From assembly GCF_016595245.1 (NCBI RefSeq), contig NZ_JAENHM010000073.1, positions 566,365-630,364 of the forward strand: 64,000 nucleotides of DNA, in the 5' to 3' direction. The DNA comes from Azospirillum endophyticum. Lineage in GTDB: Bacteria; Pseudomonadota; Alphaproteobacteria; Azospirillales; Azospirillaceae. Within the stretch, counting starts at the first letter, position 1, and each line of letters starts with the position of its first letter. Of the stretch, positions 8,668-20,200 are shown piece by piece. The notes under the pieces are model-generated. The model was not told the origin of the DNA and searched no databases. It saw nothing but the letters and a program-made list of their open reading frames with translations. Both the position numbers and the translations under genes were made by a program.

Positions 8668-8760
8668 GCAACCCTCCTTGTGTTGACTGTTCGGTCTCTA
8701 AACACGCGGGATCGCATTTTGCTTCCATCATTCCCTGATCTTTTGAACCTAATTCGTTCG

Positions 8761-8785
8761 GGAACCTCTTCCCCTTTCAAGCGTT
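8761..8785 (+). promoter_or_regulatory. EcfG-type (general stress response) promoter
   Basis: GGAAC (8761-8765), a 16-bp spacer and CGTT (8782-8785) match the promoter consensus of alphaproteobacterial EcfG sigma factors, GGAAC-N16/17-CGTT. It starts 67 bp before the ATG of the downstream surface-antigen lipoprotein, leaving a leader of about 35 nt. Confidence 0.65.
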
Positions 8786-8827
8786 GACCCGGCTTTGACT
8801 GTAGAACGTTGATACGGGGGAACTGCC

Positions 8828-9328
8828 ATGCTGACCTTTACCAAGCGTCTGCGCGCCACCACCATCGCGGTCGCCGCGGCACTGTCCCTCGCCGCATGCC
8901 AGACCGGCAACGGTGGCGGCATCGGCGGCATGAACACCACGGAGACCGTCGGCACCTTGGGCGGCGCCGTTGCCGGCGGCCTGCTCGGCTCCCGCTTCGG
9001 CGGCGGGGCGGGCAAGCTGGCGACCACCGCGATCGGGACGCTGCTGGGCGCCTATGCCGGACAGCAGCTGGCCCGTCAGTTCGGCCCCGCCGACCAGAGC
9101 CGTGCGTCGGATGCGGAAGAGCGGGCGGTCGCCAACAACCAGACCATCACCTGGAACAATCCGCAGTCCGGCAACAGCGGCACGATCCAGCCGGTGCGGA
9201 CCTATCAGGGCAATGATGGCCAGACCTGCCGCGACTACAACCATACGGTCGTGATCGACGGCAGGACGGAGGTCGCGCGCGGCACCGCGTGCCGCCAGCC
9301 CGACGGAAGCTGGAGGCTGGTGTCGTAG
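8828..9328 (+). CDS. surface-antigen lipoprotein with glycine zipper (17-kDa antigen family)
   Basis: The protein is 166 aa with a lipoprotein signal (lipobox SLAAC, Cys24). A glycine-zipper hairpin follows (about residues 40-85: GGAVAGGLLGSRFGGGAGK and GTLLGAYAGQ). The C-terminal half is a small beta domain with WNNPQSGNSGTIQPVRTY and two cysteines (QTCRDYNH, GTACRQPDGSW), as in the rickettsial 17-kDa surface antigen and RT0821/Lpp1805-like proteins. It is probably an outer-membrane lipoprotein with an envelope-stability role. A general-stress promoter lies directly upstream, so it is probably induced by stress. Family assignment rests on the zipper plus the C-terminal pattern. Confidence 0.82.
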   Translation: MLTFTKRLRATTIAVAAALSLAACQTGNGGGIGGMNTTETVGTLGGAVAGGLLGSRFGGGAGKLATTAIGTLLGAYAGQQLARQFGPADQSRASDAEERAVANNQTITWNNPQSGNSGTIQPVRTYQGNDGQTCRDYNHTVVIDGRTEVARGTACRQPDGSWRLVS

Positions 9329-9447
9329 GCACACAGCCTGTCCGAATGACCGCCTCCGGGTCCTACGCCTTGCGGATGTGGGAGGTTGCCGTCAAAATCA
9401 AGGAGTTCCGCCGGATGGCGGCCTGATGTGAACGGCGTGCGGGGCTT

Positions 9448-11346
9448 ATGGAGGCGGTCAGCTACATCATCCTCATCGGATCGACCCTGCTGATCGTCAG
9501 CGTGCTGACCAGCTATCTCGCCCTGCGGATCGGTGCGCCGCTGCTGCTGATCTTCCTCGGAATCGGCCTGCTGGCGGGCGAGGACGGGATCGGCCACATC
9601 TCGTTCAACGATGCCGGATCCGCCTTCCTGATCGGGTCGATGGCGCTGGCGGTGATCCTGTTCGAGAGCGGGTTCGATACCAAGCTCGCCAGCTACAAGG
9701 CCGCCGCCTGGCCGGCGATGACGCTGGCGACGGTCGGGGTGGCCGTCACCACCGGCGTGGTGGGGATCGCCGCCCATTACCTGATGGGGTTGGGCTGGGG
9801 AGAGGCGTTGCTGGTCGGGGCTGCATGCAGCTCCACCGATGCGGCGGCGGTCTTCTTCCTGCTGCGCGTCGGCGGCATCACCCTGCGCGACCGCGTCCGC
9901 TCCACGCTGGAGATCGAATCCGGCAGCAACGACCCGGTCGCCATCATGCTGACCATCCTGCTGGTCGAGGCGGCGACCCATGGCCTGGCCTCTCCCGTCG
10001 CCATCGTCGGCGAGCTGGTGCTGGCCTTCGCGCTGGGCGGGGTGATGGGGCTGGCCGGCGGCTGGCTGCTGGTGGCCTTCATCAACAAGGCGAATTTCGA
10101 GACCGGGCTCAATCCGGTGGTGACGCTGACCTTCGCCCTGTTCATCTTCGCCGCCACCAACGTCCTGGGCGGCAGCGGCTATCTCGCCGTCTATGCCGCC
10201 GGGCTCTATGCCGGCAATGTCAAGCTGCGCGGGGCGCTTGAGTTGCGGCGCTTCCATTCGGGTCTGACCTGGCTCAGCCAGATCGTCATGTTCGTGATGC
10301 TGGGCCTGCTCGCCACGCCGCGGGAGTTCGCCGGCATGATCCTGCCGGCGCTGGGCGTGGCGGTCGTGCTGATCGTTGTCGCCCGCCCCGCCGCGGTGTG
10401 GATGTGCCTGCTGCCCTATCGTTTTTCGGTGCGGGAGACCAGCTTCATCGCCTGGGTCGGGCTGCGCGGCGCGGTGTCGCTTCTTCTGGCGCTGGTGCCG
10501 GTGCTGGGCGGCCTGGAGAACGGGCAGCTGATCTTCAACACTGCCTTCATCGTCGTGGTCGTCTCGCTGCTGGTGCAGGGATGGACCATCGGCACCATGG
10601 CGCGCGCGCTGGAGTTGATCGTTCCGCCGCGTCGCGGCCCGGTGGAGCGCGTGGAACTCGAGCTTCCCGGCAACGCCGACCAGGAACTGGTGGCCTATAC
10701 CGTCCATGCCAAGAGCCCGGCGGCACGCGGCCAGCGCATGCCGCGCTGGGCCAAGCCGTCGCTGATCATCCGGGCGGGCGCCGTGGTCCCGCTGCACAAG
10801 GCCAAGCCCTTGCAGCCCGGCGACCATGTCTATCTGTTCACGCCGCAGCACCGGCTGCCGCTGATCGACAAGCTCTATGGCGGCAGCCGGGCGCTCGACC
10901 AGAATGACCGGGAGTTCTACGGCGATCTGGTCCTGAGCCCAGACGCCACGGTGGAGCAGATCGCCGAGATGTACGGACTGCCGCTGTCGCTGCCCAACGC
11001 CCGGCTGACCTTGAGCGACCTGCTGCGCAACGAGTTCGGCGGCTCCTGCGAGTTGGGGGACCGGGTGCGCATGGGCGGGGTCGAACTGATCGTGCGCGAC
11101 ATGGACGAGAGCACCATCACTTCCGTCGGATTGGCGCTGGAACCCGCCCGGGTGACCAGCCGGCGGCGTCCGCTCTATCAGCGGATCGCCGATATCGGTG
11201 GGCGGCTGCACGGCTGGTGGAACGTGCAATCCTTCCGGCGCTGGAAACAGCGCGAGAAGCTGCGCGCATGCCGGCCGGCCACGCCGTCGCTGCCGGTGAC
11301 GGAACCCGTGCACGACGAACGGATGGAAGGCCGGACCGAGATCTGA
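9448..11346 (+). CDS. nhaP2: potassium/proton antiporter, NhaP2/CvrA family
   Basis: The protein is 632 aa. Its N-terminal 390 residues hold about 12-13 transmembrane segments of the CPA1 exchanger type, with the conserved acidic stretch SSTDAAAVFFLL and ESGSNDPVAIML. A cytoplasmic C-terminal half follows, with a TrkA-C-like segment (about 400-490) and a CorC/HlyC-associated-like domain (about 510-590). This order is diagnostic of NhaP2/CvrA. It exchanges cytoplasmic K+ for H+ across the inner membrane for pH and osmotic homeostasis. It is convergent with the iron permease gene, with only 7 bp between the stop codons. Confidence 0.9.
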   Translation: MEAVSYIILIGSTLLIVSVLTSYLALRIGAPLLLIFLGIGLLAGEDGIGHISFNDAGSAFLIGSMALAVILFESGFDTKLASYKAAAWPAMTLATVGVAVTTGVVGIAAHYLMGLGWGEALLVGAACSSTDAAAVFFLLRVGGITLRDRVRSTLEIESGSNDPVAIMLTILLVEAATHGLASPVAIVGELVLAFALGGVMGLAGGWLLVAFINKANFETGLNPVVTLTFALFIFAATNVLGGSGYLAVYAAGLYAGNVKLRGALELRRFHSGLTWLSQIVMFVMLGLLATPREFAGMILPALGVAVVLIVVARPAAVWMCLLPYRFSVRETSFIAWVGLRGAVSLLLALVPVLGGLENGQLIFNTAFIVVVVSLLVQGWTIGTMARALELIVPPRRGPVERVELELPGNADQELVAYTVHAKSPAARGQRMPRWAKPSLIIRAGAVVPLHKAKPLQPGDHVYLFTPQHRLPLIDKLYGGSRALDQNDREFYGDLVLSPDATVEQIAEMYGLPLSLPNARLTLSDLLRNEFGGSCELGDRVRMGGVELIVRDMDESTITSVGLALEPARVTSRRRPLYQRIADIGGRLHGWWNVQSFRRWKQREKLRACRPATPSLPVTEPVHDERMEGRTEI

Positions 11347-11353
11347 GGGCGGT

Positions 11354-13027
11354 CTATCGGTTATGCCCGGGCCGGGATGCGGCGATGGTGCGGCTGAGAT
11401 AGATGACCGGTGCCAGCCCGACCAGCACGATCACCAGGGCGGGGAGGGCGGCGTCATCCAGCCGCTCGGTGGAGGCCATGCGGAAGGCCTCGATCGCCAG
11501 CGTGTCGAAGTTGAAGGGCCGCAGGATCATCGTCGCCGGCAGTTCCTTGGTGATGTCGACGAAGACCAGCATGGCGGCGCTGAGCAGGCTGGGGCGCAGC
11601 AGCGGCAGATGGACCCGGCGCAGCACCTGCAAGGGCGTGTGGCCGAGCGAGCGCGCTGCGCCCTCTAGGTTCGGGCCGATCTTGGCGAAACCGGATTCCA
11701 GCGGCCCGTAGGCAACGACGAAGAAACGGATCAGGTAGCCGTAGAGGATGCCGGCGATGGTGGTGCCGAGGATGGCGCCCATCGGCCAGCCGGTCCAGTC
11801 GCGCGTCAGGCCGACCGTGATCAGGATGCCGACGGCGATCACGGTGCCCGGCGTGGCATAGCCGAGCGAGGCGAGCCGTGCCGCTCCGGCGGCGAAGCCG
11901 CTGCGGTCGTGGCGCACCCCATGGATCACCATCAGCGCCACCACGACGACCAGCAGGGCTCCGCTGGCACCGAGGATGAAGGTGTTCACCGTCAGGTCGG
12001 TGAAGCGGGCGAGCGTCAGCTCCGTCCCGCCGCGCGGGATCATCCGGACCAGCACGGCTCCCGGCAGCAGGAAGCCGAACAGCACCGGCGTCAGGCAGAC
12101 GATCCAGGCCAGCACCGTGCCGCGCGCCGACAGGCGCGGAGCGGGCAGGGCGCGGTAGCGGCCGGTGGTCTGGTGGAAGCGCATCCTGCCGCGCGACAGC
12201 CGCTCCAGCCCGACCAGCGCCAGCACCACCAGCAGCAGAACGGCGGCCAGCTGCGCCGCCGCTGCCGGATCGCCCAGTGCGAACCACGTGCGGTATATGC
12301 CGACGGTGAAGGTGTCGATGCCGAAGTAGCGGACCGCGCCGAAGTCGGCCAAGGTCTCCATCAGCGCATAGCCGACGCCGGTGACCAGCGCCGGGCGGGC
12401 CAGCGGCAGGGCGACGCGGCGGAAGGCTCCGAAGGCGGAACAGCCCAGCGTGCGGCTGGCTTCCAGCACGCAGACCGACTGTTCGAGGAAAGCGGCGCGG
12501 GTCAGCACATAGACGTAGGGGTACAGCACCGACGACAGCACCAGCCCGGCGCCCCAGGCGGTGTGGATCTCCGGGAACCAGTAATCGCCGCGCCGCCAGC
12601 CGAAGGTGGCGCGCAGGAAGGATTGCAGCGGTCCGGCGAATTGCAGGAAATCGGTGTAGGTATAGGCCAGCACATAGGCCGGCATGGCCAGCGGCAGCAG
12701 CAGCACCCATTGCAGGATCCCGCGGCCGCGGAAGTCGTGCATGGTGACGGTCCAGGCGCAGGCGACTCCGGTGACCAGCGTGACGGCGCCGACGATGCCC
12801 AGCAGGATCAGGGTGTTGAGGACGTATCCGGGGAGAACCGTCCGCGCCATGTGCCCCCACAGTTCGGTGGAGACGCCGGCCGACTGGACGAAGACGGCGA
12901 GGATCGGCAGGGCGATCAGCAGCGCGAGGACCAGGGCGGACAGGCCCGTCAGGCCGATGCGCGGCCACAGGCGGCGGAGAGAGAAGGACGGGGAGCCGGG
13001 GGACTTCGCGTCGGTCGCCATCGCCAT
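11354..13027 (-). CDS. fbpB: iron(III) ABC transporter permease (FbpB type, two fused permease halves)
   Basis: The protein is 557 aa from the ATG at 13025-13027, chosen because GAGG lies about 9 nt upstream; a longer frame from a TTG at 13069 overlaps a terminator and is unlikely. About 12 transmembrane segments form two repeats, each ending in an EAA-type loop (EASRTLGCSAFGAFRRVALP and EGAARSLGHTPLQVLRRVHLP) that docks the ATPase. This is the FbpB/SfuB ferric permease layout. No binding protein or ATPase adjoins it; the fitting partners are at 3050-5150 on the other strand. No Fur-like box was seen upstream, so its control may differ from theirs. Confidence 0.85.
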   Translation of the reverse strand: MAMATDAKSPGSPSFSLRRLWPRIGLTGLSALVLALLIALPILAVFVQSAGVSTELWGHMARTVLPGYVLNTLILLGIVGAVTLVTGVACAWTVTMHDFRGRGILQWVLLLPLAMPAYVLAYTYTDFLQFAGPLQSFLRATFGWRRGDYWFPEIHTAWGAGLVLSSVLYPYVYVLTRAAFLEQSVCVLEASRTLGCSAFGAFRRVALPLARPALVTGVGYALMETLADFGAVRYFGIDTFTVGIYRTWFALGDPAAAAQLAAVLLLVVLALVGLERLSRGRMRFHQTTGRYRALPAPRLSARGTVLAWIVCLTPVLFGFLLPGAVLVRMIPRGGTELTLARFTDLTVNTFILGASGALLVVVVALMVIHGVRHDRSGFAAGAARLASLGYATPGTVIAVGILITVGLTRDWTGWPMGAILGTTIAGILYGYLIRFFVVAYGPLESGFAKIGPNLEGAARSLGHTPLQVLRRVHLPLLRPSLLSAAMLVFVDITKELPATMILRPFNFDTLAIEAFRMASTERLDDAALPALVIVLVGLAPVIYLSRTIAASRPGHNR

Positions 13028-13066
13028 GCGGAAACATCCTCGCATCGGTTCAAAAAAAGGGCGGTT

Positions 13067-13114
13067 CAAAAAAGAAGGCGGCGCCTGCTCCCTGTCAGGG
13101 GGGCAAGCGCCGCC
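13067..13114 (-). terminator. intrinsic terminator of typA
   Basis: Read leftward, an 8-bp stem GGCGGCGC/GCGCCGCC, extended by a CCCTGACAGGG inner stem, is followed by TTCTTTTTT. It lies 29 bp after the typA stop codon and separates typA from the iron permease gene. Confidence 0.8.
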
Positions 13115-13142
13115 GGTACTCTAACCTACATGCGAACCGTTA

Positions 13143-14969
<1,827 letters not shown>

Positions 14970-15028
14970 GGAGCCTTCGGTCTCGCAAGGGCACCCCCGA
15001 CACGCAGCAGCGTCATGCCACAAACAAC

Positions 15029-15058
15029 AAAAAGGCCCGCCGAAAGAAATCGGTGGGC
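15029..15058 (-). terminator. terminator-like hairpin inside the typA leader
   Basis: Read leftward, GCCCACCGA and TCGGCGGGC form a 9-bp stem (one G.T pair) around a 6-nt loop, followed by CTTTTTGTTG. It lies about 60 nt before the typA start and about 20 nt after the predicted start of transcription. It is an intrinsic terminator or attenuator by appearance. Confidence 0.6.
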
Positions 15059-15083
15059 GCTGTCGGGGAAACTGTTGCGGCGC

Positions 15084-15111
15084 AATATATGGATCCTCGG
15101 CAAAAACGCAA
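15084..15111 (-). promoter_or_regulatory. predicted sigma-70 promoter of typA
   Basis: Read leftward, TTGCGT (15111-15106), a 16-bp spacer and TATATT (15089-15084) fit a housekeeping promoter. Transcription would start near 15077, about 108 nt before the typA ATG. It lies in a visibly AT-richer patch between the divergent typA and tamA genes. Confidence 0.5.
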
Positions 15112-15183
15112 GCGCCGTGCCCTTTGGTCTAGGGCGAATTTCCGGGATGGAGCCATGCGTCAATGGGCCCTACATTGGGGGCG

Positions 15184-17199
15184 ATGATCCGCTTCGCTTC
15201 CGCTTCCCGCCGCCGCGCCGCCGTTGCAACGAGGATTGCAGCCGCTCCGCTCAAGGCCCCCATCGCCGCTCCGCTGGTCGCCGCCCTGCTGTTTCTGGGG
15301 CCGGCGGGTGTCGGGCATGCCCAAGACTCGCCTCCCGACAGCATACCGGGTGCGGTGCCAGCGGTGGCGCCGGAGGCGGCTCCGCCGGACGAGGAGGTGC
15401 GGCCGACCGGCATCACCTATGAGGTGGACATCACCGGTGTCGAGGACGACGGCTTGCGCGGAACGCTGCGCGACGCCTCCACGCTGGTGGAGTTGAAGAA
15501 CGACCATCCGCCCTCGCTGATCGGGCTGGAGCGGCGGGCCGACAGCGACCGCGACCGTCTGCAGACGGCCCTGCGCTCCGCCGGCTATTACGACGCCAAG
15601 CTGGACATCCGCATCGAGGATCCCGCCGCCGCCGGCACCCTGCCCGCGGGAGGAGAGCCGCCGCCGGTCAAGGTGACCGTGGTCGTGACGCCGGGGCCGC
15701 TCTATCACATCAAGACCGTGACCGTGCGCGGCACCAATGGATCCACGGGCGGCTCCACTTTGCCGAAGGAGGTCGCGACCGACGATCTCGGCCTCGCCGC
15801 CGGGGCGCCCGCGCTGGCGCAGAAGGTGCTGGATGCCGAATCGGAACTGGTCGGCCGGTTGAGCAAGCGCGGCTACGCCTTCGCCAAGGCCTCCGACCGC
15901 GAGGTGGTGGTCGACCATTCCGACCACACGATGGACGTCGCCTACACCGTCGATCCCGGCCCGCTCACCCGCTATGGGGCCACCCGGATCGAAGGGCTGG
16001 AGAAGGTCGACGAGGAGTTGGTGCGCGGGCGTCTCGCCTGGACGGAAGGGCAGGTCTTCGATCCCGCCGCCACCGACCGGGCGCGCCAGGACATCGCCGC
16101 CCTCCAGGTCTTCGACACCGTCCGCGTGCGGATGGCGGAGGAGCCGGGGCCCGACGGCGTGACGCCGGTCATCGTCACGGTCAGCGAGCGCAAGCGTCGC
16201 TTCATCGGCGGCGGCGTCAGCTACTCGACCGAGGACGGGGTCGGCGCCAATACCTATTGGGGCCACCGCAACCTGTTCGGCGGAGCGGAACAGCTGCGCG
16301 TCGGCGTCGATGTCGGGCGAGTCGCCGGCTCCTCCGGCGGCAGTTCCAGCAAGGGCAACGACCTGCCCGACCTGCGCTTCAGCGTCAATTTCCGCAAGCC
16401 CGACTTCCTGGCGGTGAAGCAGTCGCTGGTGGTCAATTTCGCGGTGGTGAACGACCAGCCGCCGGCCTACAGCCGCGTCGCGTCGGAACTGACGGTCAAG
16501 CTGGAGCGGCCGCTGACCGACCAGCTGACCGTCAGCTACGGGGTGACCGGCGAACGGGGGCGGGTGAGGACGGAGGACACCACCTACCAGACCTCCTTCA
16601 TCGGCGTGCCGCTGGGGGCGGCCTGGAACGGCACCGACAACCTGCTGAACCCGACCTCCGGCCAGCGGGCGTCGCTGCAGGTGACGCCGTGGTTCCCGGT
16701 GGGCGGCGATACCAAGTCGCCCTTCACCTCGGTGCTGTTCAACGGCTCCACCTATTACGACCTCGGCAATGACGGGCGCTATGTCGCCGCGGGCCGGATC
16801 GGCTTGGGCAGCATCCTCGGCACCTCGCTGACCGACATCCCGCCCGATCACCGCTTCTATGCCGGCGGCGGCGGATCGGTGCGCGGCTACGGCTTCCAGA
16901 AGGCCGGGCCGCGCGACCGCTACGACGATCCCGTCGGCGGCCGGTCGTTGTTCGAGATCGGGGCGGAACTGCGCATCAAGGTGACGGAGAGCATCGGCAT
17001 CGTCCCCTTCGTCGATGCCGGCACGGTCTATGATTCGGCCTATCCCGACTTCAGCGAACCGCTGCGCGTCGGCGGCGGGCTGGGCCTGCGCTATTACACC
17101 GACTTCGGCCCCCTGCGCGTGGATGTCGGCGTCCCCTTCAACCCCGCCAGCGGCGATTCGCGCTGGCAGCTGTATCTCAGCCTGGGGCAGGCGTTCTGA
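15184..17199 (+). CDS. tamA: outer-membrane assembly protein TamA (Omp85 family)
   Basis: The protein is 671 aa from the ATG at 15184, preceded by GGGGGCG; an ATG 21 bp upstream is possible. A signal peptide ends near GVGHAQ. POTRA-type repeats occupy about residues 80-340. A C-terminal 16-strand Omp85 barrel follows, with the conserved GGGSVRGYGFQ (VRGY/F motif) and a final strand ending in an aromatic residue (LSLGQAF). TamA is the outer-membrane half of the translocation and assembly module. The tamB gene follows after about 80 bp, confirming the pair. Confidence 0.93.
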   Translation: MIRFASASRRRAAVATRIAAAPLKAPIAAPLVAALLFLGPAGVGHAQDSPPDSIPGAVPAVAPEAAPPDEEVRPTGITYEVDITGVEDDGLRGTLRDASTLVELKNDHPPSLIGLERRADSDRDRLQTALRSAGYYDAKLDIRIEDPAAAGTLPAGGEPPPVKVTVVVTPGPLYHIKTVTVRGTNGSTGGSTLPKEVATDDLGLAAGAPALAQKVLDAESELVGRLSKRGYAFAKASDREVVVDHSDHTMDVAYTVDPGPLTRYGATRIEGLEKVDEELVRGRLAWTEGQVFDPAATDRARQDIAALQVFDTVRVRMAEEPGPDGVTPVIVTVSERKRRFIGGGVSYSTEDGVGANTYWGHRNLFGGAEQLRVGVDVGRVAGSSGGSSSKGNDLPDLRFSVNFRKPDFLAVKQSLVVNFAVVNDQPPAYSRVASELTVKLERPLTDQLTVSYGVTGERGRVRTEDTTYQTSFIGVPLGAAWNGTDNLLNPTSGQRASLQVTPWFPVGGDTKSPFTSVLFNGSTYYDLGNDGRYVAAGRIGLGSILGTSLTDIPPDHRFYAGGGGSVRGYGFQKAGPRDRYDDPVGGRSLFEIGAELRIKVTESIGIVPFVDAGTVYDSAYPDFSEPLRVGGGLGLRYYTDFGPLRVDVGVPFNPASGDSRWQLYLSLGQAF

Positions 17200-17281
17200 T
17201 GACGCAATTTCGTCCCAATCCCGCGGGACGATGACCGTTTATTGCGGTTAGGACATGGGGTGACTGGTGAGAGGGCATGGT

Positions 17282-20200
17282 GTGAGGGCGGTTCGTTTCC
17301 TTCTGGTCGGTCTGACGATCCTTGCCGGTCTCCTTGCCGGTCCGCAGCCCGCAAGGGCCTTTTCGTTGTTCGCCGGCGATTCCGCGCGCGACTGGCTGAC
17401 CGGGAAGATCGAGGGGGCCGTCGAATCGCCGGACATGCACCTGAAGCTGGGCGCCATCGAAGGCAGCATCCCCACCGATTTCACCATCGCCACCGTCACG
17501 CTGGCCGACAGCCAGGGCGTCTGGCTGACCATCGACCGGCTGCATGTGGTGATGTCGCCATCCGCCCTGTTCATGCGCAGCGCCAAGATCGATTCGCTGG
17601 AGGCGGCATCCGTCGTGGTGACCCGTGCCCCGGTCAGCACCCAGCCGGCATCGCCGTCCGATCCCAACGCGCCGCTGCTGCCAAGCCTGCCGGTCGACAT
17701 CGACCTGAAGAAGCTGCTGGTGGAGCGGCTGGAGCTGGCTCCGGCTCTGCTGGGTGAACAGGCGGTGCTGCGCATCGCCGGCGCCCTGGCGCTGGAGCAT
17801 AGCGGCGGGGCGCTGAACGCCAACCTGTCGGTGGCGCGGATCGACGACAAGCCCGGCAAGGCCGATCTGGTCGCTGCCTTCGATCCCGGCAAGAACACGC
17901 TCAACCTCTCGGTCGATGCCTCGGAACCGGCAGGCGGCGTCATGGCCCGCGCGCTGTCGATGCCCGGCCTGCCGCCGGTCGCACTAACGCTCAAGGGCGA
18001 CGGCACCCTCGACGACTGGACCGGCAAGCTGACCGCCATGGCCGGCGAAGCTGCGGCGCCCACCGGCGCCCTGAACGCCGACGCCACCATCAAGAAGGTG
18101 CCGGAGGGGCATGCCCTGACGCTGGCGGCGGGCGGCAACTTCGCGCCGCTGATCGCCGGTCTCGCCGGCGATGCGGTGACGCCGCTGATCGGTCCCAGCC
18201 CCGTTCTGAACGCGACCGTTCTGCGGGCGCAGTCCGGCGCCATCAGCCTGCGTCCGCTGGCACTGACCGTCGCCGCAGCGAACGCGACGGTGAACGGCGA
18301 TGTCGCCGCCGACTACAAGAGCCTGAACCTGCGCTGGACCTTGCAGGCCGGCCCCGACTCCACCCTGCACCCGCTGGTGCCGTTGTCCTGGCGTGAAGGC
18401 GTGGTCGAGGGCTCCGCCGAAGGGACCTTGAACGCGCTGAACCTCGCGGTGAACGCCACCCTGCGCGACCTTGCCGCCGACGATACTGCGTTGTCCGGCC
18501 TCACCGGGCCGGAAACGACCCTGGCCGCCCGGGCGCAGATTGATGCCGGCAGCGGCCAGATCGGTTTGGAGACGCTGGCGCTGACCGCTGCCGCCGCGCG
18601 GGCCGAGGCGAAGGGAAGCATCGACGGCTGGGGCCGGACGGTGGACCTCACCCTCGACGCGAGCGCCGCCGACCTCGCCCCGTTGTCCGGTCTTGCCGGG
18701 AGGCCGCTGGCAGGGGCGGTGGCGTTGAGTGGGCCGGTGAAGCGCGGTGCCGACGGCACCTTGGCCGCCGATCTGACCGGAAGTCTCGACCGGCTTTCCA
18801 CCGGCACCCCGGCCGACGCCGTTCTGGGCGACAAGGCGACGCTGGCGCTCGGTGCCCGGATGGAGCCGGACGGCGCCATGCGGCTGACCGACCTGACGAT
18901 CGACGGCCGCAACGGCAAGCTGACCGGCAATGCCGCGCTGGCGCAGAACCGGGTCGATGCCCGGACCCTTCTGACGGTGGCGAAGCTGGAGCCGCTGGGC
19001 GGTGCGCTCGGCACGCCGCTGGAGGGGGCTGCGACGCTGGAGGCGACCGTCCGCGGTCCGCTCGACGCCATCGAGGCGCAGGCGACGCTGAATGCGCGCG
19101 ACCTCGTGGTGCAGGGCCGCCGACTGGGCGCCACGGAAGTGAAGGCGACCGCTGCCGGCCTGCCTGCCACCCCGAACGGCACGGTGTCGGCACGCACCAC
19201 CCTGGACAAGACGCCGCTGTCGGTGGACGGGCGCTATGCGCTGCGCGACCAGACGCTGCGGCTCGATGGGCTGACCGTCGCCAACGGGCCCAACCGCATC
19301 ACCGGTCAGGCACAGGTGGCGCTCGACACGCTGCTCGCCACCGGGCGGCTGGACGGCAAACTGCCCAACCTGAACGGCCTGTCGGAACTGGCGGGGATGC
19401 CGCTTCGCGGCGGCGCGAGCTTTACCCTGGCGCTCGACGGCAAGGGTGGTAAGCAGGCGGCCAACCTGACGGCCGAGGCTGGCGACCTGCGGGTCGAGGG
19501 AGACGGCGGACCGTTGCTGACCGCCCGCCGCCTGACCGCGAAGGCCGATGTCGCCGACGCGCTCGGCACCCCCAGCGGCAAGGCACGGGTGGAGATGACC
19601 GACGGCAATGCCGCCGGCAACGATCTGCGCAGCGTCGTCGCCTCCGTCGACGGGTCGCCGGCGAAAGCCGGCTTCCAGGTCAATGCCTCGGGTACCGGCG
19701 CGCAGCCGATCGCCCTCGATCTGGCCGGCGCGCTGGCGCGGGAGGGCGAGGTGATGCGCATCCGCCTCGACCGGTTGCAGGCGCGCTATGCCGGGGAAGA
19801 GTTGCGGACGACCGCCCCGGCGACCATCCTGCTGGCCGAGCGCCGCTATGAAGTGAAGGAATTGCGGCTGGCGTCGGGCAACGCCCGGATTGCCGCCGAT
19901 CTCGGGCTGAACGGCGAGCGGCTGAGCGGGGAACTGACCGTCGATCGCCTGCCTCTGGCCCTGGCGAAGCTGGCCAGCCCGACGCTGCTGCTCGACGGCG
20001 TCGCCAACGCGAAGGCATCGCTGGCCGGCACGCTGCGCAGCCCGCGTGCCGACGCCACCCTGCGGATCAGCGGGCTGAAGGCGCAGCAGACCACCCAGGC
20101 CGGGCTGCCCGGCATCGACGCCACGCTGGATGCCCAGTGGCGTGACCGCCGCCTGTCGCTGACCAGCCGGATCGCCATGCCGAAGAATGCCGGCACGCTG

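Noticed and set aside
13028-13069. TTG at 13069 as start of the iron permease
   Set aside because: It lies in the T-tract region of the typA terminator and has no ribosome site; the ATG at 13027 does.
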